Positions 1 to 8,209 of a DNA stretch of 45,590 bases are shown piece after piece; positions within the stretch are counted from its first letter, which is position 1, and every line of letters starts with the position of its first letter. The stretch comes from Myxococcales bacterium (GTDB taxonomy: Bacteria; UBA10199; 2-02-FULL-44-16; JAAZCA01): positions 1 to 45,590 of the forward strand of contig JAAZCA010000004.1 in the NCBI GenBank assembly GCA_012513515.1. The letters are read 5' to 3'. The notes under the pieces were generated by a model that did no database searches, was not told where the DNA came from, and worked only from the letters and a program-made list of their open reading frames with translations. A program made the translations under genes and the position numbers.

Positions 1-4
1 AACC

Positions 5-77
5 CCCTCCTTGTGATTTTAATTTCAAAACCTCTCAACCGGTCGGGAGGTTTTGAAATTAAAATCACAAAGGGAGG
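5..77 (+). repeat. Long hairpin over the RBS of the next gene
   Basis: A 24-base arm at 11-34 is the exact reverse complement of 47-70, with a 12-base loop at 35-46. Past a single bulged A at 71 the pairing continues, CCCTCC (5-10) against GGGAGG (72-77). GGGAGG is the Shine-Dalgarno sequence of the gene starting at 82, so in RNA made across this region the RBS would be buried in a stem of about 30 base pairs. No U-tract follows on either strand, so it does not look like an intrinsic terminator. Related family members are encoded within 23S rRNA intervening sequences, which also form long stems; whether this is a relic of that arrangement is inference. Confidence 0.85.
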
Positions 78-81
78 CGTT

Positions 82-417
82 ATGTTGGGACATCAGCGGC
101 TTCACTGCTACAATCTTTGCCTTGGGGTGGCAAAAAGGATGCCAGAGCTAATCGGATCATGGCCCTCGGGGTCAGGCTATCTCGTGGATCAGCTTAAAAG
201 GGCCCTTTCGAGCGTTATACTTAATATCGCGGAGGGAAATGGCAGGAGGTCGCTAAAGGAGAGAAGGCGGTTTTTCGATATCGCGATAGGATCTGCTACC
301 GAAGTATCCTCGATCTTTGATGTCGCCATAGCTTATGGATATATCAGCAAGCCCATCTACGAGGAGCTTCAATCCGCGCTGCTTCAGGCGGTAAGGATGC
401 TCTACAAACTGAAGTGA
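82..417 (+). CDS. Four-helix-bundle protein (23S rRNA intervening-sequence protein family)
   Basis: A predicted 111-residue all-helical protein. The segment SSVILNIAEGNGRRS matches the conserved 'NIAEG' block of the four-helix-bundle / S23 family (TIGR02436/PF05635 type), and the length is typical. The family is known from ORFs inside 23S rRNA intervening sequences, from stand-alone copies of unknown role, and from the related Avd protein of diversity-generating retroelements. I chose ATG 82 because GGGAGG lies at 72-77; an in-frame ATG at 13 would put the start inside the hairpin arm. No rRNA or reverse transcriptase is seen beside it, so this is a free-standing copy. The function is unknown. 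The hairpin over the RBS suggests translational control or very low expression unless the stem is opened. Confidence 0.8.
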   Translation: MLGHQRLHCYNLCLGVAKRMPELIGSWPSGSGYLVDQLKRALSSVILNIAEGNGRRSLKERRRFFDIAIGSATEVSSIFDVAIAYGYISKPIYEELQSALLQAVRMLYKLK

Positions 418-671
418 TCGTCAGTCGTGATCGCTAATCGCTGATCTTTAATCCGATTTTGTAGGATTTGTCTGGAGCGAAAAATATCGTTTTTCAAATC
501 AGACTACTATTTGAATATTTATGACGACGGATAGGGAGGCGAAGTGCGCCCAGTCGACGAAAGGGGAACCCCGTCAAAATAGAAGTGAATGCAGAACCTT
601 ATTATAATTGGTTTTCAGATCTGTTTGATCGGGTCTTGATTTGTACAATTTGTCATACTCATCTGCTGAAT
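418..671. other. Non-coding stretch with small hairpins
   Basis: No convincing gene is seen here. Two adjacent small hairpins stand out: GGCG (538-541) with CGCC (547-550), then GAC (556-558) with GTC (573-575) enclosing GGGG/CCCC (563-572). Further upstream GTCTG and CAGAC flank an A-run/T-run pair around 470-510. Bases 421-450 hold loosely repeated 'atcgct' units. The region could be a small structured RNA, a leftover of a mobile unit associated with the four-helix gene, or plain spacer. I recognise no known riboswitch. Confidence 0.35.
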
Positions 672-706
672 AAAAAAAACGGAGGCGCGATAGGCGCCCC
701 CGTTTT
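672..706 (-). terminator. Rho-independent terminator of the RTX cluster
   Basis: On the minus strand the stem ACGGGGGCGC / GCGCCTCCGT (694-703 with 679-688, one G-U pair, five-base loop) is followed by a run of eight T. It sits about 20 bases after the stop codon of the RTX gene ending at 726 and closes the minus-strand cluster. Confidence 0.9.
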
Positions 707-725
707 GTCCTTTCAGGATGGTTTT

Positions 726-2696
726 TTATTCCTCGTTTTCCCCTTCGTCCTCTCCGATGAGTATGGTTTCATTGCTGTTATTGGAATTGGTCCTGCTGCC
801 GTAGGTGGGTGCTACCACGAGATCGTTTCCGTTTCCGCTGTCGATCACATAGTCCTCGGGTCTGAGGCTTATCTCGGTGAGATTCCAAATATTGCCCTCT
901 GTTGTCTCCGTAATGCCATCCTCGGTGGTGCTTACGGAACTTTTAACTAATACTTGGGCCCCATCAATCCGATGGTCTATCTTTATCACCAAAGTTTTAG
1001 CCGGTCCGGATTCCTGTGGGTCAACCAGGATTATAACGGTATTCCCGTTACCATCCTTTCCTTGATATCCGTATTCGAATCCCTCCGGGGGGTTGATCGT
1101 GATCGTGCCGCTTTGTTCTTCGCCATCGACGGCGCTTATGAAGACGTGGTCCCCTTTGCCTTCGGCCTTATATCCGCCGTAGGTTGTGGGGTCATCCCCG
1201 TTATTTCCCGAGAAGACGCCGCCTTCATGGCCATTTACGTATACGTTTATTTCGCCGGCGCTCGTTCTATTGCTTTCCTCCAGATTATTCACATCCACGC
1301 CCTGCGCCCAGAGCTGATTTTTTACGCCGAGGATGATGTCATCTCCGTTACCGCCTTCTATGTTGATAATCTGGGTCTTTACAATGGCGGCCGGTATCCT
1401 GTCGAAGCTGATGATATCGTTGCCATCGCTTCCTCTGAAGTTAAGCCTTACAATCGCATCTTCGGGGTTCTCACCATGAAAACTTCCGCTGAAGAAATTT
1501 TCGAATTTTACCTTGAAGCTTTCTCCTGCCTCATTGACGAATGTTATGACCAGAGATTTTCCATCGGAGTCGATATCGCCGAACGCCATCGTGTATCCCG
1601 GAGGCATGTCGAGGTCGATCGTTCCGCCTTCGCCGTTGCCTTCGTTCGTATATATGATCGTTCCGTCCCCCGTAGTGCCCTGGTTTATCCACTGCTCCGA
1701 TTCTATCCATGACGTGTTAGATGGTGCGCCTGCAGAGGCATTTTCTACGGTGATTTCGTGTTCGGTTACTCCTTCCCCCTTGTCGGTGGAAAATACCGTG
1801 TCGCTCTTTCCGCCACCGTATATCGTGTCATAGCCGGCGCCGCCGTTTATCGTGTCCTCTCCGCCATAGCGCTTGCTGTATGATCCGGCGAGCTCGTAGT
1901 GCTCGTCGCCCCATATCTGGTCGTTGTTGGCGCCGCCCGTGATCGTGTCGTTGCCGCCCCATCCAACGATCTTGGTAGAGCTCTGTGCGCCGAATATTAT
2001 ATCGTCACCTTCCGAGCCATGAAGGTAGAGCTGGCCTTCGGCGAGGTAGGCTTTTTTGCAGTCTATGACCACGGGCCCCTTCAGGCCGAGAGCGGATATC
2101 ACTAGCGGTTCTTTTCTTACTGACCCGTCCTTTATAAGCCAGGATTTTTTGTCGCCATTTTCGTAAATAACAGTGAGTATCAGATCCTTGCCGGAGGAGG
2201 TGAGATATACCTCGCTCATGTCTTCGCCCATCTGAAAACCGTAAACTGTGGGCTTAAGGGGATTGCCGCTGTTGGGGGGGATGATCGTTCCCATGTATTC
2301 CCCGCCTTCGGCCGTTGAGGCGACCTTTGCCGCATCGTTGGCATCTTGCTTTATGCTGTCTTCCGGGATTCCGTTCCATCCGACGTTGAGCCCCTGAGGC
2401 CAGTCCCAAATTGAGTCTTCTCCCGTACCTGCTGTTCCTCCCGCACCGCCGAGGCCGTTGGTGCGTATCGCCGTAAGGGTGGCGTTGAGGGTGAGTTTCA
2501 GTTCTTCAAAGAGGGCCCTTTTCTCATCGCTGAGATATTCGCCGTATTCCTTTTCGAAGGCGTCCATCTGTTCGAGCCTTGCGAGTATTTCGCCTTCAAC
2601 TCCGGAGGCGCTGGCGGATCCGCTAGATGAAGTCCCGCCCATCTGCTCTAATCCGCTGGTATCGATCGCCTTGGTTTTGATTGAATTTATCTTCAT
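726..2696 (-). CDS. RTX-repeat calcium-binding protein, probably secreted
   Basis: A 656-residue acidic protein. At about residues 227-302 it carries glycine/aspartate nonapeptide repeats of the RTX (hemolysin-type calcium-binding) kind, such as GSEGDDIIFG, GWGGNDTITGG and GGAGYDTIYGG. Single repeat-like pieces recur later (GGNGDDIILG, and DSGNGNDLVV near the C-terminus). The first 80 residues are low in hydrophobicity, Ser/Gly-rich, then helical; there is no Sec signal peptide. The C-terminus (GEDEGENEE) is not a clear RTX type I export signal, and no ABC/MFP/TolC genes are nearby. RTX repeats bind calcium and usually fold outside the cell; adhesin, surface-layer or enzyme-scaffold roles are all possible. 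Start ATG 2696 has AGAGGCG just upstream. It is the last gene of the cluster, 15 bases after the 806-residue protein. Confidence 0.8.
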   Translation of the reverse strand: MKINSIKTKAIDTSGLEQMGGTSSSGSASASGVEGEILARLEQMDAFEKEYGEYLSDEKRALFEELKLTLNATLTAIRTNGLGGAGGTAGTGEDSIWDWPQGLNVGWNGIPEDSIKQDANDAAKVASTAEGGEYMGTIIPPNSGNPLKPTVYGFQMGEDMSEVYLTSSGKDLILTVIYENGDKKSWLIKDGSVRKEPLVISALGLKGPVVIDCKKAYLAEGQLYLHGSEGDDIIFGAQSSTKIVGWGGNDTITGGANNDQIWGDEHYELAGSYSKRYGGEDTINGGAGYDTIYGGGKSDTVFSTDKGEGVTEHEITVENASAGAPSNTSWIESEQWINQGTTGDGTIIYTNEGNGEGGTIDLDMPPGYTMAFGDIDSDGKSLVITFVNEAGESFKVKFENFFSGSFHGENPEDAIVRLNFRGSDGNDIISFDRIPAAIVKTQIINIEGGNGDDIILGVKNQLWAQGVDVNNLEESNRTSAGEINVYVNGHEGGVFSGNNGDDPTTYGGYKAEGKGDHVFISAVDGEEQSGTITINPPEGFEYGYQGKDGNGNTVIILVDPQESGPAKTLVIKIDHRIDGAQVLVKSSVSTTEDGITETTEGNIWNLTEISLRPEDYVIDSGNGNDLVVAPTYGSRTNSNNSNETILIGEDEGENEE

Positions 2697-2711
2697 ATCA
2701 ACGCCTCTCTT

Positions 2712-5132
2712 TTACAGTTCCAGTGTCGGGTCGCTGGCCTCTTCCTCGAATGTGCTCATCTCTCCGAACATTTTCGAGAAAAACCCGTTCATTTCGTCAT
2801 CCAACATGGTCTTTTCAGCCATCACATTTTCCCACGATGCCTCAAGAATGTCGCTATTTATATCGGCTTCCTTGTTGAGTTCATTCTCTATCTTTTCTTT
2901 GGCATCCCTGACCATCGTGCTTACCATCATGACCTCATCGGGAACCTGATTTCCCTTTCCCGGTGGTATGCCTCTTCCTCCCCATTCTTTTTCGCAGAAG
3001 TCGTGGAGTGAGTATATTTGTGAAGAGGTTACATCGAAAAAATCATCGTCGTAGCTGTTTTTCCATCTATCGTATTCGGCCTCTCCATTTTCGGGCTTGT
3101 CATTTGCGTGGTTGGCGGAGTTATACTCTTCTGGGTTGGATATGTATGCCTCGGTTCCCCCTATGATCTTCACGTAGGCCTTAGGATTGGACCCTTTCTC
3201 TCCGCGTTCTGCGGAGTGAAGGCTTGGAATCTGGACTATGTTGGTACAGTTGTTAGAACCTTGGGCATCTATCCACACGAGGCTGGCGTTGGTTATGGTA
3301 TTGTTGCCCTTGCCGGCTACGACGATGCTGTTTCCGCCATTTGCCTCGACTACGTTGTTCCAAAAGGCGTCGCCTGGTCGCAAGTTTCGCAGATCCTCGG
3401 GAATTTGGCCTTCGGCGTATTTCGTATATTCATTGGCTCCCAGGGTCTTTATTATGTCGTTGTAATTGCTGCCCGTTATCGCGCCTCTCACGTCGTACAT
3501 GATAACTCCGGTCTGGAAGCTTCTTAACGGGTCCTCTTTTGTGGGCAGCGTTGATTCTGGGACGTAGCAGTCGCTTATGCCAGTGGTGTAAAAGTCGGTA
3601 AAATTGTACCCGGTTTCGGTGTTGTCTACCCATTCATTTTTAGTGGGGTCAAATGTTTTGGCAACCTGGGATGTACCGGTGAAGGCTCCGAGCGTTTCCA
3701 TAAAGGCCATATCGGCGTTTGTTTTGTCGCTGGCCGCCGGCTTTTTAATTCCGAGCTCATCGATAAGCTTTCCTTCGTCTATCTGATGACGGCAGGTCGA
3801 TATGAACTGTCCTGCATCGATTTTAACCGGCCTGGTTCTCATTGAGCCATTGAGCGCTATGCTCGCCGAGGATGCCGCAGTGTAATCCCCATTCATACAT
3901 TTGGCGGAGATGGCGCTTTTTTCCATTTTCCCGCCGATCCTTATCCTTGCAACTACGTCCATGCCATTTCTAAGCTCGAGGATATGGTAGTAGAGATTGT
4001 TGCCACTAAGGTCGGTTACGCCGCTGTCATGCGAGGTTAGGAATGCTTCGGTAATCTCGACCTGCATGTACTTTGAAATATTTCCAGGGACTTCCTGGTG
4101 GATTCCGCCGTCAGCGTTCCACTTGTCATAGGCTTCCATCTTTAAACTTCCATCTCCGTCCTTGATATAGCTGAAGGAGTCCCTCTTGCTTTCAGGATCC
4201 CTTTTCACCCAGATCGTCTGGGGGATTCCGATATCGACCGCAGCGCCCAGATAGTTGCCGGAAGTCTTGTCGAGTTTTGAGGGGTCGATTTCCATGCAGA
4301 GGTCGAAGTTGCCGTTCTCGCGGACGTAATTTCCCTTGCTGTCCTTGGTGATTTCTCCAGAGGCGTTGTCACTTCCGTAGACATCGGAGATATCGACCAT
4401 CTTTACCGCGCTATTTTCGCTGGCGAGCATCGGCTTGTATTCGGGATCGAAAAAGGGGCACTGGATGGCCTTTTTGGTCACCGGATCGACCAGGGTTGTC
4501 GTTCCATCGTCGTTTTTCTGAACTATGTAGGATCCCGCCTGGAAGGGCTTTCCTATCCAGCCGTCATTGTTGAGATCTTTGCCGTTTACAAGCTCGTTTT
4601 TATAGTTGGCGTCGAGGGTCATTTCCATCTTCTTGGTGTTTTCGATCTCCTGATTTCCACGGCCTATCGCCGCATTCACCAATTCCATGCGTTTGCTGAT
4701 AAGCGCAATTTCAGAGGCGCCGAGCGTCCCGGAGTCGAGGGCCTGCTTGTAGGAGGCCTTAAGAGTTTCCATGTCGGAGATGAATTTTTCGTATTTCGCC
4801 TTTGCAATATCCAAATAGGCAACCGCCCTTTCATCCTTGGCTAAAAGATCGTTGAGGGTAGGCGGGGCGCTTGCGAGCCAGTCCAGCGAATCGGCGCTGG
4901 GATCGGATGAAACCTGACCGTTGCTGATATCGCCGCATGTGTAGTCGTCCAAGGGGTTGGAATTCCCCGTGAAGGCGGTGGATCCGCTTCCGTCAGCCGA
5001 ATATTCGCCACCAAAGGCGTTTTCAAAATAATCGATCGTCGACTGGTCCGCCTCAGCAGTTTTAGAGGCCGACTTGTTCTTATCAGCCTCTATTCGATGC
5101 GCTTTGAAAGTTCTGAGATCATTTATATGCAT
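2712..5132 (-). CDS. Large RTX-like protein with an EF-hand-type loop, function unknown
   Basis: An 806-residue protein not assignable to a named family. The N-terminus has no signal peptide and is Ser/Thr/Asp-rich; a helical, coiled-coil-like stretch follows at about residues 90-190. DLNNDGWIG, near residue 200, fits a calcium-binding EF-hand/dockerin loop. The second half has degenerate RTX-like units (GAITGSNYNDIIKTLG; GGNSIVVAGKGNNTITNA), and the C-terminal 70 residues are acidic and helical. Its N-terminus (MHINDLRTFKAHRI) loosely resembles that of the next gene (MKINSIKTKAIDT), suggesting a common export or targeting signal. Start ATG 5132 follows GTGAGG. An upstream TTG at 5162 is less likely because the putative sigma-54 transcript would begin near 5157. 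It is probably a partner or paralogue of the downstream RTX protein. Confidence 0.7.
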   Translation of the reverse strand: MHINDLRTFKAHRIEADKNKSASKTAEADQSTIDYFENAFGGEYSADGSGSTAFTGNSNPLDDYTCGDISNGQVSSDPSADSLDWLASAPPTLNDLLAKDERAVAYLDIAKAKYEKFISDMETLKASYKQALDSGTLGASEIALISKRMELVNAAIGRGNQEIENTKKMEMTLDANYKNELVNGKDLNNDGWIGKPFQAGSYIVQKNDDGTTTLVDPVTKKAIQCPFFDPEYKPMLASENSAVKMVDISDVYGSDNASGEITKDSKGNYVRENGNFDLCMEIDPSKLDKTSGNYLGAAVDIGIPQTIWVKRDPESKRDSFSYIKDGDGSLKMEAYDKWNADGGIHQEVPGNISKYMQVEITEAFLTSHDSGVTDLSGNNLYYHILELRNGMDVVARIRIGGKMEKSAISAKCMNGDYTAASSASIALNGSMRTRPVKIDAGQFISTCRHQIDEGKLIDELGIKKPAASDKTNADMAFMETLGAFTGTSQVAKTFDPTKNEWVDNTETGYNFTDFYTTGISDCYVPESTLPTKEDPLRSFQTGVIMYDVRGAITGSNYNDIIKTLGANEYTKYAEGQIPEDLRNLRPGDAFWNNVVEANGGNSIVVAGKGNNTITNASLVWIDAQGSNNCTNIVQIPSLHSAERGEKGSNPKAYVKIIGGTEAYISNPEEYNSANHANDKPENGEAEYDRWKNSYDDDFFDVTSSQIYSLHDFCEKEWGGRGIPPGKGNQVPDEVMMVSTMVRDAKEKIENELNKEADINSDILEASWENVMAEKTMLDDEMNGFFSKMFGEMSTFEEEASDPTLEL

Positions 5133-5167
5133 AGTAACCTCACAGTCTTTTTGCCGAGGCAATATAT

Positions 5168-5183
5168 TGCAAATATCTTGCCA
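5168..5183 (-). promoter_or_regulatory. Sigma-54 (-24/-12) promoter for the large RTX-like gene
   Basis: The minus strand reads TGGCAAGATATTTGCA. Against the sigma-54 consensus TGGCACG-N4-TTGCW only the C after TGGCA differs, and the GG-to-GC spacing is exact. Transcription would start near 5157, leaving a leader of about 25 bases before ATG 5132 that includes its RBS. The surrounding 5163-5327 spacer is AT-rich and holds no gene. Confidence 0.75.
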
Positions 5184-5327
5184 AAACCGGAGTTTTCCTT
5201 ACCTAACTAACATATTGAAAATAAAAGAACTTTTTATAAAAAAGATATCAGACTCTATAAGCATGATCGCATCTTGTGGAGTTTAAACCAGTAAATGGGG
5301 GTAGCAGTCCTCAGTGATAAATCAGGA

Positions 5328-5891
5328 TCATTCCTCTTCATCTTTGGCTCTGGCATCGGCTATTTCCGCGCTGTAATAGACCTTGGATAGTTCAAGCTGT
5401 TTTACGCAGTCCGCAAGGGTGTTTTTGAGCTCTGCCAAGTGGGCATGCACATCGGGGATTAGAGATGCTGGGAGCTGGCTCATATTTTCGGGTTTTAAAA
5501 GCTTTTTCGCCTCATAGATGTGCGATTCTATGACCTTTTTAAGGGCGGAATATCTTTCGACCACCGCCGACATGTTCTTGCCCTCCGTCAGCACCAAAAT
5601 TTCTCTTTGAAAATTAGGTACATATGGAAGAGTGTGCTCCACGTACTGATCCGGTATCACCAGGCCGTCCAGAATTTCGGCGATTGCATCTTCCCTTGTT
5701 ATCGTGGGGCCGGAGGAGGAGGCAGTTTTGCCGGATACGAGTGTTTTATACCCCTCCTGTGTCATTTTTTCATATTTATCCACCTTCATGGTCTGAATAG
5801 AACGGGCCTTTTCTCCATTCTTCTCTTCAGCCCTGTTTCGAAACTCATCCCGGTGGACAATCGAAACTTTAGTTTTTAATTCTGCGCTCAT
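5328..5891 (-). CDS. Helical protein of the RTX cluster, function unknown
   Basis: A 187-residue, soluble, charged protein with no signal peptide, membrane segment or motif that I recognise. Residues 1-55 are highly polar; about residues 65-90 (TREDAIAEILDGLVIPDQYVEHTLPYV) look globular, and the rest is strongly helical with heptad-like spacing and an acidic end. The start ATG 5891 has GGAG about eight bases upstream. It lies 13 bases after the 89-residue gene and in front of the large RTX-like gene, so the two small proteins are probably co-expressed with it. A chaperone or export-adaptor role for the large neighbours is a guess from size, charge and position only. Confidence 0.65.
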   Translation of the reverse strand: MSAELKTKVSIVHRDEFRNRAEEKNGEKARSIQTMKVDKYEKMTQEGYKTLVSGKTASSSGPTITREDAIAEILDGLVIPDQYVEHTLPYVPNFQREILVLTEGKNMSAVVERYSALKKVIESHIYEAKKLLKPENMSQLPASLIPDVHAHLAELKNTLADCVKQLELSKVYYSAEIADARAKDEEE

Positions 5892-5904
5892 AGAAGTTCT
5901 CCAA

Positions 5905-6174
5905 TCAGCATAGCTTTATTATTTCCTCAAGATCGGCTAGAGCCCTGTCGATTTCATCCTTTATCGGAGCAGCCTCGGATTTATTCAAATAACCTTGTAA
6001 TTCTAACATCTTAAAGAGCTCCTTTTTACTTTGAAGGGAGTCGTAGAGGTCTGTTGCTTCCTCTCTTTTGACCTCCGGTTGTGCCACAACCTTTGTCTCT
6101 GGCGGGGCTGAAATCGATGCCTCATCCGATGGCATAGAAACGATTTTGTTCGCTCTTATCTCTGTGTCCTTCAT
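5905..6174 (-). CDS. Small helical protein, first gene of the RTX cluster, function unknown
   Basis: An 89-residue protein. Residues 1-40 are Pro/Glu/Ala-rich and likely disordered; residues 41-89 form one or two helices (YDSLQSKKELFKMLELQGYL... LADLEEIIKLC) ending in a single cysteine. There is no signal peptide. ATG 6174 is preceded by GGAGG at good spacing and by a -24/-12 element at 6217-6232, so it is the likely head of the transcription unit. I know no homologous family. A small acidic helical protein at the head of a secreted-protein cluster could be a chaperone or regulator, but nothing in the sequence proves it. Confidence 0.6.
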   Translation of the reverse strand: MKDTEIRANKIVSMPSDEASISAPPETKVVAQPEVKREEATDLYDSLQSKKELFKMLELQGYLNKSEAAPIKDEIDRALADLEEIIKLC

Positions 6175-6216
6175 ATCGTGATCCTCCGGGGGAGTTGTAT
6201 CCCCGCGCGATAGGTA

Positions 6217-6232
6217 TGCAAATAGGCTGCCA
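6217..6232 (-). promoter_or_regulatory. Sigma-54 (-24/-12) promoter of the RTX cluster
   Basis: The minus strand reads TGGCAGCCTATTTGCA: TGGCA and TTGCA are perfect and the GG-to-GC spacing is exact; the two bases after TGGCA differ from consensus. The predicted start of transcription is near 6206, about 32 bases before ATG 6174, with the GGAGG RBS between. The 6233-6354 stretch upstream is where activator sites would be expected; I saw no obvious dyad matching those in front of the activator gene at 33989. Confidence 0.75.
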
Positions 6233-6354
6233 TAAATGACATAGGTAATAAAATCCTTATTAGTTGGGATGTTATCATGGCTATCTAATGTATTAAGTTA
6301 AGCTTTAAATGGTTGGAAAGGGTGCTTCTGGCCACAAACTGAGGGAGAAAGTCA

Positions 6355-6978
6355 TCAGGGTACGAGCTTGGAAGCGAGTTCCCTGAGTTTTTTTATCTGA
6401 CCTAATAACTTATCGAGCTGTTCGATATCTTCGACAGACCTCGTTCTTTTGCGTTTTTTCGGTCGCGCTATGGAGAGGGCCTGCTGCGTGAGCCTGTCGA
6501 CCTCTTTGATTATTTCCGATGGCGTAGGGGAGGCGCTCTTCTTTGCCCCGTGATAGGATTTCTGTTTTTTGTAATGCCGCCTGCCGCTTGTGGAAAAATG
6601 TTTTTCCAGGACGATATGCAGATTTTCCAGGGTCTCCCTAGTCTTCGAAAGATATTCAATCGCTCCCTGCTTGATTATCTCGGCTGCGAACTTTTCATCC
6701 CCCATGCCGCTGATGACTATTATCGGAGTCTCCGCGGCGATTTGAACGATTTTTGGGAGATGGATCGTTATCTGACTTCCTGACAGCATACCCGCTGTGA
6801 TGATTATGTCGTAGGCCGATTGCCCGAGAAAATCGAGGGCGTCTTCTATCGAGTCAACCGCGTTTATGATAATCGGGGAAAAATGCCGATCGAGGACCTC
6901 GGTTATGAGCTCGGCATGATGAGGATTTTCCTCAACTATTAAAACGTAACGGGGTCTTCCGAGACTCCTCGAGTTCAT
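6355..6978 (-). CDS. Pseudo-receiver protein with a basic C-terminal tail
   Basis: A 207-residue protein with a CheY-like receiver fold at about residues 10-125. The acidic pocket is EE (16-17), and the conserved Ser (VISG, residue 90) and Lys (YLSK, residue 112) are present. The phosphoacceptor position is alanine (YDIIITAGML, A62, codon GCG), so ordinary phosphorylation should be impossible. Residues 130-207 are Lys/Arg-rich (KKRKRTR) and helical, with no recognised output domain; nucleic-acid or partner binding is possible. It begins 16 bases after the metK stop, so it is probably co-transcribed with metK, and it lies upstream of the RTX cluster on the same strand. A link to either neighbour is inference. 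Confidence 0.75.
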   Translation of the reverse strand: MNSRSLGRPRYVLIVEENPHHAELITEVLDRHFSPIIINAVDSIEDALDFLGQSAYDIIITAGMLSGSQITIHLPKIVQIAAETPIIVISGMGDEKFAAEIIKQGAIEYLSKTRETLENLHIVLEKHFSTSGRRHYKKQKSYHGAKKSASPTPSEIIKEVDRLTQQALSIARPKKRKRTRSVEDIEQLDKLLGQIKKLRELASKLVP

Positions 6979-6994
6979 CTGAACCTCGATGGTG

Positions 6995-8164
6995 TTAGAT
7001 GTTGAGCATGTTTTTCAGCGCTTCTACCTTGTCGGTTCTTTCCCAAGTGAAATCCGGGTCATTCCTGCCGAAGTGACCGTAAGCCGATGTCTTGCTGTAA
7101 ATCGGGCGCAGAAGATCAAGGTGCTTGATGATGCCTGCGGGCTTCATCGGGAATATCTCTTTGATCGCCACGAGTATTTTCTCGGGATCGACTTTGCAGG
7201 TGCTAAAACCGTTGAGCATCACGGAGACCGGTTCCGGATATCCTATCGCATAGGCTATCTGAATTTCGCAGCGGTCGACGGCGCCGGACGCTACGACGTT
7301 TTTCGCGATATAACGTGCCATATAAGATGCGCTACGGTCGACTTTCGATGGATCTTTTCCCGAGAATGCGCCGCCGCCATGGCTCCCCTGTCCGCCATAG
7401 GTATCGACTATGATCTTTCTGCCGGTCAGCCCGCAGTCGGCATGGGGACCGCCGCGCACGAAAGAACCTGTCGGGTTTATCAAATAGCGGGTACTGCTGT
7501 CCAAAAGATTTGTGGGAAGAACCGTACGAACGACCTTTTCGATCAGCGTTTTTTCTATTTCCTCGTGTGAGACGTCGGGCTTGTGCTGGGTCGATAGAAC
7601 GATCGTGTCTATGTGAGTAGGGCGGTTGTTTTCATATTTTATCGTCACCTGCGATTTTCCGTCCGGGCGAAGAAATTCGATCTCCTTGTTCTTGCGCGCC
7701 TCGGCCAGGCGCTTGGTCAGGCGATGAGCGAAGACCAGAGGCATCGGCATCATCTCTTCGGTTTCGTTTGTCGCGAATCCGAACATGAGTCCCTGATCGC
7801 CAGCGCCCTGTTCCTTGAATATACCTTTGCCTTCGCTTACTCCCATATCGATGTCGGGGGACTGGCGATCGAGGGAAATTACGACTCCGCAGGTTTCCCA
7901 GTCGAAGCCCATCGAGTGATGGCAATACCCGATGTCGCGGATGGCATCTCTGACCACATCCGGATAATCGATTCTGGCAGTCGTGGTGATTTCGCCGGCG
8001 ACCATCGCCAAGCCTGTCGTGACGAGGGTTTCGCACGCGACGCGGGCGTTTTTATCCTTTTCCAAAATAGCATCCAAGATGGAGTCGGATATCCTGTCGG
8101 CCACCTTGTCCGGGTGCCCTTCGGTTACCGATTCTGAGGTAAAAAGATATGATTTCATTGACAT
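6995..8164 (-). CDS. metK: S-adenosylmethionine synthase
   Basis: This 389-residue cytosolic enzyme makes S-adenosylmethionine from methionine and ATP. Family signatures are clear: [16 protein letters not shown] near the N-terminus (ATP/methionine site), [12 protein letters not shown], and the phosphate-binding [17 protein letters not shown]. Length is standard. ATG 8164 was chosen because AAAGGAAG lies about seven bases upstream and a good sigma-70 promoter stands at 8210-8239; the reading frame is open further upstream, but that extension has no family similarity and would cross the promoter. I saw no SAM riboswitch in the short leader. The pseudo-receiver gene follows closely downstream. 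Confidence 0.97.
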   Translation of the reverse strand: MSMKSYLFTSESVTEGHPDKVADRISDSILDAILEKDKNARVACETLVTTGLAMVAGEITTTARIDYPDVVRDAIRDIGYCHHSMGFDWETCGVVISLDRQSPDIDMGVSEGKGIFKEQGAGDQGLMFGFATNETEEMMPMPLVFAHRLTKRLAEARKNKEIEFLRPDGKSQVTIKYENNRPTHIDTIVLSTQHKPDVSHEEIEKTLIEKVVRTVLPTNLLDSSTRYLINPTGSFVRGGPHADCGLTGRKIIVDTYGGQGSHGGGAFSGKDPSKVDRSASYMARYIAKNVVASGAVDRCEIQIAYAIGYPEPVSVMLNGFSTCKVDPEKILVAIKEIFPMKPAGIIKHLDLLRPIYSKTSAYGHFGRNDPDFTWERTDKVEALKNMLNI

Positions 8165-8209
8165 TTTTGTACTTCCTTTCCGCTTTGAGCTGCCGAAAAA
8201 ATTTTGCGC

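Noticed and set aside
1-671. Diversity-generating retroelement suggested by the Avd-like four-helix protein
   Set aside because: No reverse transcriptase, template/variable repeat pair or target gene is present in the window.
954-1712. Plus-strand frame of 252 codons opposite the RTX gene
   Set aside because: Shadow of the Gly/Asp-rich repeat codons on the other strand.
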